Notes under the pieces: model-generated | What the model saw: only the letters and a program-made list of their open reading frames with translations | Told to the model about the DNA's origin: nothing | Database searches by the model: none | From: Halorubrum trapanicum | GTDB taxonomy: Archaea > Halobacteriota > Halobacteria > Halobacteriales > Haloferacaceae | Assembly: GCF_002355655.1 (NCBI RefSeq) | Contig: NZ_AP017569.1 | Coordinates: 248,001 to 312,000, forward strand | Length of the DNA stretch: 64,000 nt | Direction: 5' to 3' | Shown: piece after piece, positions 44,246 to 54,107 of the stretch | How the letters are laid out: the number at the start of each line of letters is the position of its first letter | How positions within the stretch are numbered: position 1 is the stretch's first letter | Made by a program: the position numbers and the translations under genes

Positions 44246-46005
44246 CGGCGAGTTCGCTCCTCCTACAGAGCGACCTCCTGCCGGAGGCGCTCAACATCTC
44301 GTTCAAGGTGGGGCCCGCAGTCCTCGTGATCGGGATGTTGGGGCTGTTCCTCACGATCGGATTCGTCTTCCGTGTCGCCGACACCGAGGACATGTGGGTC
44401 GCCGGTCGGTCCATCGGGAACGTCGAGAACGGGATGGCGATCGGGGCGAACTGGATGTCCGCCGCCTCGTACCTCGGCATGGCGGCGTCGATCGCGCTCG
44501 CGGGGTTCTACGGGCTGGTGTACGTCGTCGGCTGGACAACGGGGTACTTCATCCTGCTCATCTTCCTCGCCGCGCAGCTGCGCCGGTTCGGGAAGTACAC
44601 GGCGCCGGACTTCGTCGGCGACCGATTCAACTCCGACACCGCGCGCGCCATCGCTGCGGTGACGACGTTCCTCATCGGCTTCGTCTACGCCATCGGACAG
44701 GCGAAGGGGATGGCCTTGGTCGGCCTGTACATCTTCGGTAACTACGGGGGTCTCATCCCCGGCCTCGACGGGTACCAAGTGATGGTCGTCGCCATGATGG
44801 TCGTCACCGTCGGCTACCTGACGCTGTCCGGGATGCTGGGCGCCACGAAGAACCAGGCGGTCCAGTACGTCATCCTCATCCTCGCGTTCGTGGTCGGCCT
44901 GTTCGTCGTCGGCTGGACGAACGGCTACTCCACGGTGCTGCCGCAGCTGGAGTACGGCGCGCTGATCAGCCAGCTCGGCAGCGAGTTCTCCGAGCCGTTC
45001 GCCTCGTCGAGCTACTACCTGTGGGTCGCGACGACGTTCTCGCTGATCGTCGGGACCTGCGGGCTCCCGCACGTGCTCGTCCGGTTCTACACGGTCGAGA
45101 GCGAGCGGACGGCCCGCTGGTCGACGGTCTGGGGGCTGTTCTTCATCTGCATCCTTTACTGGAGCGCTCCCGCGTTCGCGGCGTTCGGGACCGACCTCTA
45201 CTCGCAGAACGTCGGTGCGACGTACGGTGACCCCGGCATGACGAGCGCGGCCAGCGAGGTCATCGTCGTGCTGGCGACGCAGCTTTCGGGGCTGCCGCCC
45301 TGGTTCGTCGGCATCGTCGCGGCGGGCGGTATCGCCGCGGCCATCGCGACGGTCGCCGGGCTGTTCATCGCCGGTTCGTCGGCGATCAGCCACGACATCT
45401 ACACGAACATCATCAACGAGGACGCGACGCAGCGCCAGCAGATCCTCGTCGGCCGCCTCTCGATCGTTGCGCTGGGCGCGCTGACCACGCTGGCGGCGCT
45501 CAACCCCGCATCCTCGATCGCGGCGCTCGTGGGATACGCGTTCTCGCTCGCCGGCTCCGTCCTGTTCCCGATGTTCTTCCTCGGCATGTGGTGGGAGAAC
45601 GCCAATCGGCAGGGCGCGCTCGCCGGCATGACCACCGGACTCACGCTCTGGTCGCTCCCGATGATCAACCAGATCGTGCCGACGTACATCGGTTCGCTCG
45701 AAGCGCCGCTGTCGGCGGGGCTGGCGCAGTGGATGCCCGCCATCGGCTCGGCGCTCATCACGCTCCCGATCGTGTTCGTCGTCACCATCGCCGTCTCGAT
45801 GGCCACCGACGAGCCGTCGCTCGAGACGAAGCGGATCGTCCGGCAGTGTCACAGCCCCGAACCGATGGGCCAACAGGAGACCGCCGAGGACGTCGTCGCC
45901 GACGGCGGCGAGGACGTCGCGACCGACGGCGGCCGCGCAATGGACGACGCGGCCGCCGAGTGCGACCGCGCAGTTGAGGAAGACGAAAACACGGAGGAGC
46001 GATAA
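44242..46005 (+). CDS. Sodium:solute symporter (SSS family), probable acetate/monocarboxylate carrier
   Basis: A 587-residue carrier with about 13 membrane helices. It has the family segments GRSIGNVENGMAIGANWMSA, AASYLGMAASIALAGFYGL, GTCGLPHVLVRFYTV and AGGIAAAIATVAGLFIAGSS, as in ActP-type acetate permeases. The C-terminal 50 residues are a cytoplasmic acidic tail with DGG repeats related to those of the preceding DUF4212 protein. Genomic linkage to acetyl-CoA synthetase supports an organic acid substrate. It overlaps the DUF4212 gene by four bases and uspA by one. Confidence 0.9.
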   Translation: MTASSLLLQSDLLPEALNISFKVGPAVLVIGMLGLFLTIGFVFRVADTEDMWVAGRSIGNVENGMAIGANWMSAASYLGMAASIALAGFYGLVYVVGWTTGYFILLIFLAAQLRRFGKYTAPDFVGDRFNSDTARAIAAVTTFLIGFVYAIGQAKGMALVGLYIFGNYGGLIPGLDGYQVMVVAMMVVTVGYLTLSGMLGATKNQAVQYVILILAFVVGLFVVGWTNGYSTVLPQLEYGALISQLGSEFSEPFASSSYYLWVATTFSLIVGTCGLPHVLVRFYTVESERTARWSTVWGLFFICILYWSAPAFAAFGTDLYSQNVGATYGDPGMTSAASEVIVVLATQLSGLPPWFVGIVAAGGIAAAIATVAGLFIAGSSAISHDIYTNIINEDATQRQQILVGRLSIVALGALTTLAALNPASSIAALVGYAFSLAGSVLFPMFFLGMWWENANRQGALAGMTTGLTLWSLPMINQIVPTYIGSLEAPLSAGLAQWMPAIGSALITLPIVFVVTIAVSMATDEPSLETKRIVRQCHSPEPMGQQETAEDVVADGGEDVATDGGRAMDDAAAECDRAVEEDENTEER

Positions 46006-46466
46006 TGTACGACCGAATACTCGTTCCCACGGACGGCAGTGACGTCGCGGAGGCCGCCGTCGACCACGCGCTCGACCTCGCGGAGAAGTACGACGCCGAG
46101 GTCCACGCGCTGTACGTGGTCGACATCGACTCCGTGAACTTCAGCCTCGGCACCGAGCAGGTCGACCGGCTCAAGCAGGGCCGGTTCGACGAGATGGGTG
46201 AGCTGAAAGAGCAGGCCGACGAGGCGACCGGCGTGGTCGCCGACCGCGGAGCCGAACGCGGCGTCGATATCGTCGAGCACGTCTCCGGCGGTCGACCGCA
46301 CAAGGTGATCGGCGACTACGCCGAGAACCACGACATCGACCTCATCGTGATGGGGAGTCACGGCCGCGCGGGCGTCCGCCGCGCGCTGCTGGGCAGCGTC
46401 ACGGAGCGCACCCTGCGCTCGACGCACGTGCCCGTTCTCGTCGTCGACTACCTCGACGAGGACTGA
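46005..46466 (+). CDS. Universal stress protein (UspA family)
   Basis: A 153-residue single-domain UspA protein of the ATP-binding type: YDRILVPTDGSDVAEAAVDH at the N-terminus and LIVMGSHGRAGVRRALLGSVTERTLR with the G-2x-G-9x-G-[ST] nucleotide loop at the C-terminus. Its ATG shares one base with the symporter stop codon, so it is the last tightly coupled gene of the acs-DUF4212-SSS unit. UspA proteins often sit with haloarchaeal transporters and may modulate them. Confidence 0.93.
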   Translation: MYDRILVPTDGSDVAEAAVDHALDLAEKYDAEVHALYVVDIDSVNFSLGTEQVDRLKQGRFDEMGELKEQADEATGVVADRGAERGVDIVEHVSGGRPHKVIGDYAENHDIDLIVMGSHGRAGVRRALLGSVTERTLRSTHVPVLVVDYLDED

Positions 46467-46573
46467 GGTCGCCGCACCGGGAGCGAACCGCCCGGTCCGC
46501 GAACCGTTTCCTCGCGCGGTCGACCCCGCGCGATTCCGCAACACCGACGTATCCCCTCTTCCACACTCAGTTC

Positions 46574-46849
46574 ATGCCCGACTCGGACGCCACGGAGACG
46601 CCGGACGACCAGCCGACCGACCCGAGCGTCGCCGACCGCGCCCGGCACGTACTCAGCGAGAACGGCACCGGGATGCTCCAGGACCTGCTGTTCGCGCTCG
46701 TGTGGGTGGGGCTCGCGTCGGCGCTGTACAACGTCGCCTTCTCGACGGCCCCGCAGTGGGTGCTGTACATGTTCATGCTCGCGGGGATCCCGGCGTACTT
46801 CGGCTTCTTCATCTCGCTGGAGATGGCCAAGGAGCGCAGCGCGCGCTGA
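46574..46849 (+). CDS. Small membrane protein of unknown function
   Basis: A 91-residue protein with an acidic N-terminal region of about 35 residues and two membrane helices (LLFALVWVGLASALYNVAF and VLYMFMLAGIPAYFGFFISL). I do not recognise a named family. It follows uspA by about 110 bases on the same strand and ends at a T-run. It may be an accessory of the transport unit, but nothing in the sequence proves this. Confidence 0.7.
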   Translation: MPDSDATETPDDQPTDPSVADRARHVLSENGTGMLQDLLFALVWVGLASALYNVAFSTAPQWVLYMFMLAGIPAYFGFFISLEMAKERSAR

Positions 46850-46853
46850 CGGC

Positions 46854-46860
46854 TTTTTTT
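46854..46860. terminator. T-run between convergent genes
   Basis: Seven T residues directly follow the stop of the small membrane gene, the form expected for archaeal oligo-T termination of the rightward unit. Confidence 0.5.
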
Positions 46861-46881
46861 AATCAGGTATCGCTCCGCCGT

Positions 46882-47538
46882 TCACCCGGCGAGGTCGCGG
46901 ATATCGGAGACGTCGAGCAGTCGCTCGTCCGGGTCCAGCGCGGCGCGATACGTCGCCCGCGCGACGGTGTCGACGGAGAGCGGTCGCGCCTCCCCGAGCC
47001 GCGACGCGAGCGGCGGCGCGCTCGCGACGAACCGGAGGACGCGGTCGACGACGCCGGGGAGGTGCGGCTGTCCCGGGCCGTAGACGGGACCGGGCCGGAG
47101 GGTGACAACGTCGAGATCGAGGTCGGCGATGGACGCCTCGGCGCGGCGCTTCGCCGTCAGGTAGGCGTTTCGAACGCCGGGCGGCTTCGCCGCCGCCGAG
47201 AGGAAGGCGAACGCGTCGACGCCGGCGCGCTCCGCCTCCAGCGCCGTGAGGAGGGCGGCGTCCCCGTTGACGCGCTCGAAGGTGACTCCCTCCCTCGGCG
47301 CCTCGGCGAGCGTCCCGACCGAGTGGACCACGGCGTCGACGCCGTCGAGGCGGTCGCGCCACGCGTTCGGGCGGAAGAGGTCGGCGCTCGTCCACGAGAC
47401 GGCGTCCGCCCACGCCTCGTCGACATCGGGGCGGCCGCTCCGCGAGACGCTGCGGACCTCGTGGTCGTCGCGGACCGCGAACCGGCACACGTCGCGTCCG
47501 ATGAAGCCGCTGCCGCCGACGACGAGGAGGGTCGACAT
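46882..47538 (-). CDS. NAD(P)-binding epimerase/NDUFA9-like protein
   Basis: A 218-residue atypical short-chain dehydrogenase. The N-terminus LLVVGGSGFIGRDVCRFAV is a Rossmann GxxGxxG loop. VDAVVHSVGTL, AFAFLSAAAKPPGVRNAYLTAKRRAE (quoted for motif only) and TLRPGPVYGPG follow the extended-SDR layout, with a YxxxK-like YLTAK. Such proteins are often annotated as complex I NDUFA9-family in haloarchaea. A membrane or quinone link is not shown here. It is downstream of copA on the same strand. Confidence 0.82.
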   Translation of the reverse strand: MSTLLVVGGSGFIGRDVCRFAVRDDHEVRSVSRSGRPDVDEAWADAVSWTSADLFRPNAWRDRLDGVDAVVHSVGTLAEAPREGVTFERVNGDAALLTALEAERAGVDAFAFLSAAAKPPGVRNAYLTAKRRAEASIADLDLDVVTLRPGPVYGPGQPHLPGVVDRVLRFVASAPPLASRLGEARPLSVDTVARATYRAALDPDERLLDVSDIRDLAG

Positions 47539-47608
47539 GTGCCGGCGTACGCGCCGCGTCGTCTTGGGGCTTCGGGACCGCTGGCGGAGAAGGGAGATTG
47601 GGCCGCGC

Positions 47609-50302
47609 TCAACGCCGCAGGAACCCGAGGAGCCTGTAGTCGCCGTCGGGGTCGTACCGGCGGAACAGGAGGCTGTTCGTCAGCACCGACACCGAGGAGA
47701 ACGCCATCGCCCCGGCCGCGAGGACGGGCTGGAGCAGCCCGAGCGACGCCAGCGGGATCATCGCCGTGTTGTAGCCGAGCGCCCACACGAGGTTCTGTTT
47801 GATCTTCTGGAGCGTCGCGTCCGAGACGCGGATCGCCTTCACGACGTCGAGCGGGTCGTCGCGCATCAGCGTCACGTCGGCGGCCTCGATGGCCACGTCG
47901 GTCCCGCTCCCGATGGCGGTGCCGACGTACGCGACCGCGAGCGCCGGCGCGTCGTTGACGCCGTCGCCGACCATCATCGCCCGGCGACCGTCGGACTGGA
48001 TCTCCTCGACCGCGTCGGACTTGTCCTCCGGGAGGACGCCGGCGCGGACGTTGTCGGGGTCGATGCCGACCCGCTCGGCGACCGCGCGGGCGGTGCGCTC
48101 GTTGTCGCCCGTGATCATCATCACGTCGATGCCGCGGTCGCGGAGCTGACTCACCGCCTCTTCGGCGCTCGATTTCACCGTGTCCGCGTCGGCGACGACG
48201 CCCATGAGCTCCCCGTCGTCCGCGCCGTCTCGAATCCGGGCGACGAGCATCGCCGTCTTCCCCTCGCTCTCTAAGCGTTCCATCGTCTCGGCGGCGGGCG
48301 CAGGGTCGATCCCCGCGTCGCGCAGCAGCTTCCGGTTGCCGACCAGCACCTCGTCGCCGTCGACGGTCGCCCTCACCCCGTGTCCGGGGACGTTCTCGAA
48401 GTCCTCCGGGTCGGCGAGGTCGAGTCCGCGCGACTCGGCGCCGTCGACGATCGCCTGAGCGAGGGGGTGTTCGCTGCCGCGCTCCGCGCTCGCGGCGAGC
48501 CGGAGGACCTCGTCCTCGTCGGCCCGCGCGCCGGTCCCGGCGGCCCCGTCCGCGTCGTCGGCGGCCGTCGCGTCGTCGTCCGTCGCCTGCGCGTCGCCGC
48601 CCTCGGCGACAGCGCCGCCGTCGGGGACGCGCTCGTTGCCGACCGCGACGACGTCAGTGAGTTCCATCTCGCCTCTCGTGAGCGTCCCCGTCTTGTCGAA
48701 CACCGCGGTGTCGACGTCCTTCGCGCGTTCGAGGACGTCGCCGCCCTTGAACAGGACGCCGTGTTGCGCGCCGATGGTGGTGCCGACCATCGTCGCGGCC
48801 GGCGTCGCGAGGCCGAGCGCGCAGGGACACGCGATCAGGACCGAGGAGGCGAAGACGACGATCGCGAACTCGAACACCGAGACGGTCCCGCCGACCACCG
48901 CGGGGCCGCCCGCGACCTGTCCCCACAGCGGAAGTCGGTCGACGAACGCGGCGAGCGTCTCGGGGAAGGCGAACCAGACGACGCCCCAGAACAGCGCGTT
49001 CGCGATGACCGCGGGCACGAAGTACGCGGAGATGCGGTCCGCGAGGTTCTGGATGTCGGGCTGTCGGGACTGCGCCTCCTTCACCGTCTGGACGATCTGC
49101 TGGAGCGCGGTGTCCGCGCCGACCTTCGTCGCCTCGACGACGAGGAGCCCGTTCTCGTTGATGGTGGAGCCGACGACCTCGTCGCCCTCCGACTTCTCCA
49201 CCGGGACGGACTCGCCGGTCACCATCGACTCGTCGACCGCGGACTGCCCCTCGACGACGACCCCGTCGGTCGGGACCTGCTCGCCGGGGCGGACCTTCAT
49301 CCGGTCGCCGACCTCGACCTCGTCGATCGGGACCTCGCGCTCGGTCCCGTCCTCGTCGACGAGGGTCGCGGTGTCGGCCTCCATCTCCAGGAGCTTCCGG
49401 AGCGCCTCCCCGGCCTGCCCCTTCGAGCGGGCCTCGAGGTAGTTGCCGAGCGTGATGAACACGAGGATGAGCGCCGCCGTGTCGAAGTAGACGCTCCCGG
49501 CGACCAGGTTGAGGAGGACCGCGACGGAGTAGACGTACGCCGTCGTCGACCCCAGCGCGATCAGCACGTCCATGTTGGCGCGCCCGTTCGTGACGAGCGC
49601 CTTGTAGGAGTTCACGTAGAACGGGCGACCGAGGACGACCTGGACCGGCGTCGCGAGCGCGAACGCGACCCAGTGGATCCCGACGCCGAAGAGCCGGTCC
49701 GGCACGACCGCACCCCCGAGGAGGAGGTTGTCGACGAGGAAGAAGAGCAGCGGCGCGGACAGCGCGGCGCCGAACAGCGTCAGGCGGCGCTGCTTTCGGA
49801 TCTCGGCGTTCCGAGCCGCGTCGCGCGCGCTCTCGCCCGAGCCGTCGCCCTCGCCGTCCGCCTCCTCGCCGCCGCCCTCGCCCTCGCGCACCGGCGAGTA
49901 GCCGGCGTCCTCGACGGCGTCGTACAGCGCCGACAGCGAGGTCTCGGCGGGGTTGTACCGCACCTGTGCCTCGTCGGTCGCGTAGTTCACGTCGGCCTCG
50001 ACGACGCCGGGCACGGACTCTAAGGCGTCGCGGTTCGCGTCCGCGCAGTTCGCGCACGTCATGTCGGTGATCGCCACGGTCGCCGTCTCGGAGACCGCCC
50101 CGTAGCCCGACTCCTCGATCGCGTCGTAGACCGCCGCGAGCGACGTCTCCTCCGGGTCGTACTCGACGGTCGCCTCGTCCGTGGCGTAGTTCGCGTCGGC
50201 TCGCGTGACGCCGTCTATCGACTCCACGGCGTCGCCGACGGTCGCCGAACAGTTGGCGCAGCTCATCCCCGTGATGTCGAGGTGGGTGGTTCTGGTGCTC
50301 AT
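47609..50302 (-). CDS. copA: Copper-translocating P1B-type ATPase
   Basis: Exports Cu(I) across the membrane using ATP. The 897-residue protein has two N-terminal heavy-metal domains with GMSCANCSA (near residue 13) and DMTCANCAD (near residue 82), eight predicted membrane helices, the TGES actuator motif in [12 protein letters not shown], the metal-gate CPC in [16 protein letters not shown], phosphorylation motif [10 protein letters not shown], nucleotide-domain HP in [10 protein letters not shown] and [13 protein letters not shown]. An acidic insert (about 560-590) lies in the ATP-binding region. An imperfect palindrome lies just upstream of the start. It is divergent from the MOSC gene. 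Confidence 0.95.
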   Translation of the reverse strand: MSTRTTHLDITGMSCANCSATVGDAVESIDGVTRADANYATDEATVEYDPEETSLAAVYDAIEESGYGAVSETATVAITDMTCANCADANRDALESVPGVVEADVNYATDEAQVRYNPAETSLSALYDAVEDAGYSPVREGEGGGEEADGEGDGSGESARDAARNAEIRKQRRLTLFGAALSAPLLFFLVDNLLLGGAVVPDRLFGVGIHWVAFALATPVQVVLGRPFYVNSYKALVTNGRANMDVLIALGSTTAYVYSVAVLLNLVAGSVYFDTAALILVFITLGNYLEARSKGQAGEALRKLLEMEADTATLVDEDGTEREVPIDEVEVGDRMKVRPGEQVPTDGVVVEGQSAVDESMVTGESVPVEKSEGDEVVGSTINENGLLVVEATKVGADTALQQIVQTVKEAQSRQPDIQNLADRISAYFVPAVIANALFWGVVWFAFPETLAAFVDRLPLWGQVAGGPAVVGGTVSVFEFAIVVFASSVLIACPCALGLATPAATMVGTTIGAQHGVLFKGGDVLERAKDVDTAVFDKTGTLTRGEMELTDVVAVGNERVPDGGAVAEGGDAQATDDDATAADDADGAAGTGARADEDEVLRLAASAERGSEHPLAQAIVDGAESRGLDLADPEDFENVPGHGVRATVDGDEVLVGNRKLLRDAGIDPAPAAETMERLESEGKTAMLVARIRDGADDGELMGVVADADTVKSSAEEAVSQLRDRGIDVMMITGDNERTARAVAERVGIDPDNVRAGVLPEDKSDAVEEIQSDGRRAMMVGDGVNDAPALAVAYVGTAIGSGTDVAIEAADVTLMRDDPLDVVKAIRVSDATLQKIKQNLVWALGYNTAMIPLASLGLLQPVLAAGAMAFSSVSVLTNSLLFRRYDPDGDYRLLGFLRR

Positions 50303-50312
50303 CTTGTGTAGT

Positions 50313-50333
50313 ACTAGGGGCTACTCCCTTAGT
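50313..50333. promoter_or_regulatory. Imperfect palindrome before copA (possible metal-responsive operator)
   Basis: ACTAGGG (50313-50319) faces CCCTTAGT (50326-50333), inverted with one bulged base, 11 bases before the copA ATG. It would cover the core promoter, consistent with repression relieved by copper. The regulator is not in this window. Confidence 0.4.
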
Positions 50334-50537
50334 GCGTTTTCCCCTTCGAAACCAAAGCTATCGACCGCCGATATCTTCGGATCGAAAGCGGTAGCGGCCC
50401 GAAGACCTCCGACAGGGAACCGACGAGAGCGAAATCGGTCGGAACGCCCCGTCTCCGTCCCCGGTCCGAGTCACCGGCCCAAGTCACCGGAACGCGCCGA
50501 AGAAAGACTATTGGAAGCGGCGCCTCGTACCCACGAC

Positions 50538-51308
50538 ATGGCCCGTTTGGAGCGACTCACGGTGTTTCCGGTGAAGGGGTTAGACGGGGTCGACGTCGAG
50601 GCCGCCCGGGTCCTCGACGGCGGGACGCTGAAACGCGACCGCGAGTTCGCGCTGTTCGACGCCGACGGCGACGTCGTCAACGGGAAGCGGACCGACCGGG
50701 TCCACGACCTCTCGACCGACTTCGACACCGAGTCGGGCGCGCTCCGGGTCGAGACGCCCGACGGGACCGTCCGGCGGTTCGACCTCGACGGGGAGCCCGC
50801 CCGCGCCGCCGAGTGGTTCGGCGACTTCTTCGACGCGGAGCTCCGGCTCCGGCGCGACGAGTCGCTCGGGTTCGTCGACCGCCGGGAGATGGGCCCCTCC
50901 GTCGTCAGCACGGCGACGCTGGAGGCGGTCGCCTCGTGGTTCGATGGAATGACCGTCGAGGGGGCGCGCCGCCGCCTCCGCGCGAACGTCGAGGTGTCGG
51001 GCGTCCCGGCGTTCTGGGAGGACCGGTTCGTCGGCGACGGGGCGCCGGCGTTCGAGATCGACGGCGTCCGCGTCGAGGGCGTGACGCCCTGCGGTCGGTG
51101 CGTCGTCCCGGAGCGCGACCCCGACACCGGCGAGCCGACGCCGGAGTTCCGCGAGCGGTTCGTTCGGCGGCGCGAGGCGACGTTCCCCGAGTGGGCCGAC
51201 GAGGACGCGTTCGACCACTACTACACCTTGATGACCATCGCGCGGATACCCGAGCGCGACCGCGGCGAGACGCTCCGCGTCGGCGACGAGGTCACGGTCC
51301 GCGCGTAA
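50538..51308 (+). CDS. MOSC-domain protein
   Basis: A 256-residue protein with an N-terminal beta-barrel domain (ERLTVFPVKGLDGVDVEAARV and RDREFALFDADGDVVN) and a C-terminal MOSC domain with the conserved Cys in VEGVTPCGRCVVPERDPDTG (near residue 190). MOSC proteins bind or carry sulfur for molybdenum-cofactor enzymes or reduce N-hydroxylated compounds (mARC/YcbX-like). The exact substrate is unknown. The ATG at 50538 is chosen over a longer open frame that overlaps the copA promoter. moaC in the same window shows the cofactor pathway is present. Confidence 0.88.
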   Translation: MARLERLTVFPVKGLDGVDVEAARVLDGGTLKRDREFALFDADGDVVNGKRTDRVHDLSTDFDTESGALRVETPDGTVRRFDLDGEPARAAEWFGDFFDAELRLRRDESLGFVDRREMGPSVVSTATLEAVASWFDGMTVEGARRRLRANVEVSGVPAFWEDRFVGDGAPAFEIDGVRVEGVTPCGRCVVPERDPDTGEPTPEFRERFVRRREATFPEWADEDAFDHYYTLMTIARIPERDRGETLRVGDEVTVRA

Positions 51309-51454
51309 GCGAGGGCGACCTCGTCGATCGAACGCGATCGATCCAGCGCGGAAATTCCCTTCTAAGCGGCGAATACGCCCGAGAGAGCGCGGGCGGCGGC
51401 GATTCAGCGCGGCACACAACACTTATCACCTCGTCGGGAGACAGTTAGGATGCG

Positions 51455-51649
51455 ATGGCGACAGGCAAGGTTGACTTCTTCAACGACACTGGCGGCTACG
51501 GATTCATCGAGACTGACGACGCTGACGAGGACGTGTTCTTCCACATGGAAGACGTCGGCGGCCCGGACCTCGAGGAGGGACAGGAGGTAGAGTTCGAGAT
51601 CGAGGAGGCGGACAAGGGTCCGCGCGCGACGAACCTCACTCGGCTGTAG
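51455..51649 (+). CDS. cspA: Cold-shock domain protein
   Basis: A 64-residue OB-fold nucleic-acid-binding protein. It has RNP1 GGYGFIETDD and RNP2 EDVFFHMED, the two aromatic-rich motifs that bind single-stranded RNA or DNA. The acidic surface (LEEGQEVEFEIEEADKG) is a haloarchaeal adaptation. A TATA-like ACTTATCA near 51421 lies about 30 bases before the start. It probably acts as an RNA chaperone in the cytoplasm. Confidence 0.95.
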   Translation: MATGKVDFFNDTGGYGFIETDDADEDVFFHMEDVGGPDLEEGQEVEFEIEEADKGPRATNLTRL

Positions 51650-51767
51650 CTCGTTCGGCAGTATCCGCTACCGGCGAACTCGGACAGCTCTCGAAACGCG
51701 TTCCGCGTATATTATCACCGCGAGCGACAGCGCCGCCGTTTTGGTCGCAGAGCCGGAAGCGGCGCGC

Positions 51768-52343
51768 ATGGAGGCAGACGATCCCGACGCCGACGGTCCC
51801 GACGCGAACGCCCGCGACCTCGACGCGTTCGTCGCCGAGAACCTCGACCGCTACGCCGAGACGCAGGGCGTCCTCCCGGAGCGGCTGGAGGAGTTCGGCG
51901 AGGCGTACCGGTCGCAGGGGCACCTGACCCGCGATCAGCTGTACGAGATCGCCTACGAGTCGTCGACGCGGAGCGCCTATCACGTCGAAAAGAACCCCGA
52001 GTCCCGGTGCCGGGAGGTGACCCGCAACGCCCGCGCCGTCGACGGCGACTTCTCGACGGTCCACCTGCTCACCGGCCTCGCCGGCTTCAAGGCGCCGACC
52101 GCGTCGTGCGTGCTGGCCGCGCTCGACGGCGACCGCCACGCCGTCGTCGACACGCGGGTCTGGGCGTCCTTGGAGCGGCTCGGCTACCTCGACGGTCGCA
52201 AGGAGTCGTTCGACGCCGCAGACTACGTAACGATGATCGAGCCGATCCGCCAGATCGCCGACGAGACCGAGCACCGCGCGGTCGACGTGGGATACGCGCT
52301 GTTCGCGCACGACGCGCACGTCCGAGAGGGGACGCTCCACTGA
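51768..52343 (+). CDS. Conserved haloarchaeal protein, possibly helix-hairpin-helix glycosylase-like
   Basis: A 191-residue, mostly helical acidic protein. The segment VHLLTGLAGFKAPTASCVLAA followed by HAVVDTRVWASLERLGYL recalls the HhH and catalytic-Asp region of HhH-GPD DNA glycosylases (a Gly-rich hairpin, then VDT), as in OGG-like proteins. No Fe-S cysteines are present. The call is tentative; no substrate is proposed. The ATG at 51768 is chosen over a GTG nine codons upstream. Confidence 0.65.
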   Translation: MEADDPDADGPDANARDLDAFVAENLDRYAETQGVLPERLEEFGEAYRSQGHLTRDQLYEIAYESSTRSAYHVEKNPESRCREVTRNARAVDGDFSTVHLLTGLAGFKAPTASCVLAALDGDRHAVVDTRVWASLERLGYLDGRKESFDAADYVTMIEPIRQIADETEHRAVDVGYALFAHDAHVREGTLH

Positions 52344-52485
52344 CACCTTCGAGAGACCGGAGCCGAGGACCGATCAGCTCTCGGAACGGGTGGACCTCGG
52401 AGCGGTCGGACGCAGGAGAGTGCGCTCCGAGCGAGGCGGAGCCGGAAGCCGGATATTCAAGTCGGTCCGGCGAGATGCGCGTGAC

Positions 52486-52923
52486 ATGGCCTCCCGCAGA
52501 CGATTCCTCCGAGCCGGGGCGGCGGGCGCTCTCGCCGGCCTCGCGGGGTGTTCGGCGGTCCCGGCTCCGCGGCCGATGCTGGACCTCACCGTGAGTAACG
52601 TGCGCGACACCGCCGTCTACCTCGGCGTGCGGTTCTTCCGGCCGGACGTCGCCGAGCGGAGCGAGGCGCTCGTCTACCGCAACAGCGTCGAGATTCCACC
52701 CGGGGACTCGGACGACCCTTGGACGGCCGAGGACGTCGTCTCGGACCGGCCGTACCGGATCGAGATCGAAGACCGGAGCGCCCGGAGTTCACATCACTAC
52801 CACTACCGACCGGACTGTTCCGACGACGATCCGTACGATATCGGCGTCCTCGTCCGATTCAACCCGGACGGCGGCGTCACCTTCTCGCAGACCACGTGCT
52901 CGTCCGACGCGCCCTTCCTGTAG
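52486..52923 (+). CDS. Tat-exported lipoprotein of unknown function
   Basis: A 145-residue protein with a twin-arginine signal MASRRRFLRAGAAGALAGLA followed directly by a lipobox (LAGC, Cys at residue 22). The mature part is beta-rich and acidic (TVSNVRDTAVYLGVRFFRP, YRNSVEIPPGDSDDPW) with a His/Tyr-rich stretch SSHHYHYRPDC and two further Cys that could form a disulfide. It should be anchored on the outer face of the cell membrane. The ATG at 52486 gives the complete signal; the open frame upstream looks non-coding. Confidence 0.8.
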   Translation: MASRRRFLRAGAAGALAGLAGCSAVPAPRPMLDLTVSNVRDTAVYLGVRFFRPDVAERSEALVYRNSVEIPPGDSDDPWTAEDVVSDRPYRIEIEDRSARSSHHYHYRPDCSDDDPYDIGVLVRFNPDGGVTFSQTTCSSDAPFL

Positions 52924-52968
52924 GCTCCGGAGTGGGACCGCACGCGAGATCCGAAGGCGTCGCGCCGC

Positions 52969-53937
52969 TCACAGCGGGTACTCGACGGCGGTCGCCTCGG
53001 TCGAGTACTCCCAGAGCCGCCGGGCGTCCTCGCGGTCGTAGGAGGCGTCGTTCGACCGGCCGACGGTCGGGTGCCCGCGCATGTTCATGAGGCCGCCGGG
53101 CTCGACGTAGGCGCCGCCGTCGACGTCGGTCGTCGCGGCGAACAGCATCGGCTCGACCCCGATCTCGGGGGATTGTCCCAGCACCGCGTTCGCGGCCGTC
53201 ATCGCGACCTTCATCAGGGGGTTGCCGCTCTCGGCCGCGGTCCGCATCTGGAGGTTCGTGTCGGTGTAGCCGGGGTGGCAGGCGACGCTGCGGATCCCCG
53301 GGTCGTCTGTCTCGTCCGTCTCGCCGCGCGCCGCGTCGAGGCGCCGCTGGAGCTCGTAGGCGAACAGCAGGTTCGCGAGCTTACTGCGCCCGTACGCCTT
53401 CCACTTGCCGTACGACGCCTCCCAGTTGAGGTCGGCGAAGTCCATCTCGCCCTGCTCGTGGGCGCCCGACGACTGGGTGACGACGCGCGCGTCGCCACCG
53501 ATGCCGTCGGCGTCTTTTAAAAGGGAGAAGAGCCGCCCGGTGAGCGCGAAGTGGCCGAGGTGGTTGACGCCGAACTGCGTTTCGAAGCCGTCCTCGGTCT
53601 CGCTCCGCGGGATCGCCATCACGCCGGCGTTGTTACAGAGAATGTCGACCGCGTCGTAGTCGTCGTTCAAGCCCTCGGCGAACGCCTCGACCGAGTCGAG
53701 CGAGGCGAGGTCGCACTCGCGGACGTCGAGTTCGCCGTCGACCTGGCCGCCCGCGTCGGTGCGGATCTCGCTGGCCGCCGTCTCACCGCGCTCGACGCTC
53801 CGGCACGCCATCACGACGATCGCGCCCCGGGCGGCGAACGCGCGGGTGCCCGCGTAGCCCAGCCCGCTGTTCGCCCCCGTGACGACGACCGTCTTCCCGT
53901 CCAGTCGCGGCATCTCGTCGGTCGTCCAGTCTGCCAT
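52969..53937 (-). CDS. Short-chain dehydrogenase/reductase
   Basis: A 322-residue NAD(P)-dependent oxidoreductase. The cofactor loop is VVVTGANSGLGYAGTRAFAA, then ILCNNAGVMAIP (NNAG), VVTQSSGAHEQG (catalytic Ser) and AYGRSKLANLLFAYEL (catalytic YxxxK). The layout is close to retinol dehydrogenase/WW-oxidoreductase-like SDRs common in haloarchaea; the substrate is unknown. The ATG at 53935-53937 is chosen; the frame extends 40 codons upstream without looking coding. It is divergent from top6B. Confidence 0.9.
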   Translation of the reverse strand: MADWTTDEMPRLDGKTVVVTGANSGLGYAGTRAFAARGAIVVMACRSVERGETAASEIRTDAGGQVDGELDVRECDLASLDSVEAFAEGLNDDYDAVDILCNNAGVMAIPRSETEDGFETQFGVNHLGHFALTGRLFSLLKDADGIGGDARVVTQSSGAHEQGEMDFADLNWEASYGKWKAYGRSKLANLLFAYELQRRLDAARGETDETDDPGIRSVACHPGYTDTNLQMRTAAESGNPLMKVAMTAANAVLGQSPEIGVEPMLFAATTDVDGGAYVEPGGLMNMRGHPTVGRSNDASYDREDARRLWEYSTEATAVEYPL

Positions 53938-54107
53938 GGGGTACCGAAGGGGTGTCACGGGGAGAAACCTGTCGGCCGGATCGGACGTTTCCCGTTCGTG
54001 CGAGAGGTTCTCGATCGGGGCGACGAGACGGCGTCTGACGCCGGGATCCACTTTCACCTCGCCGCCGGTGCGTTTTTAGGTGCCTCGGAGGTAGGAACGG
54101 GTACCGA

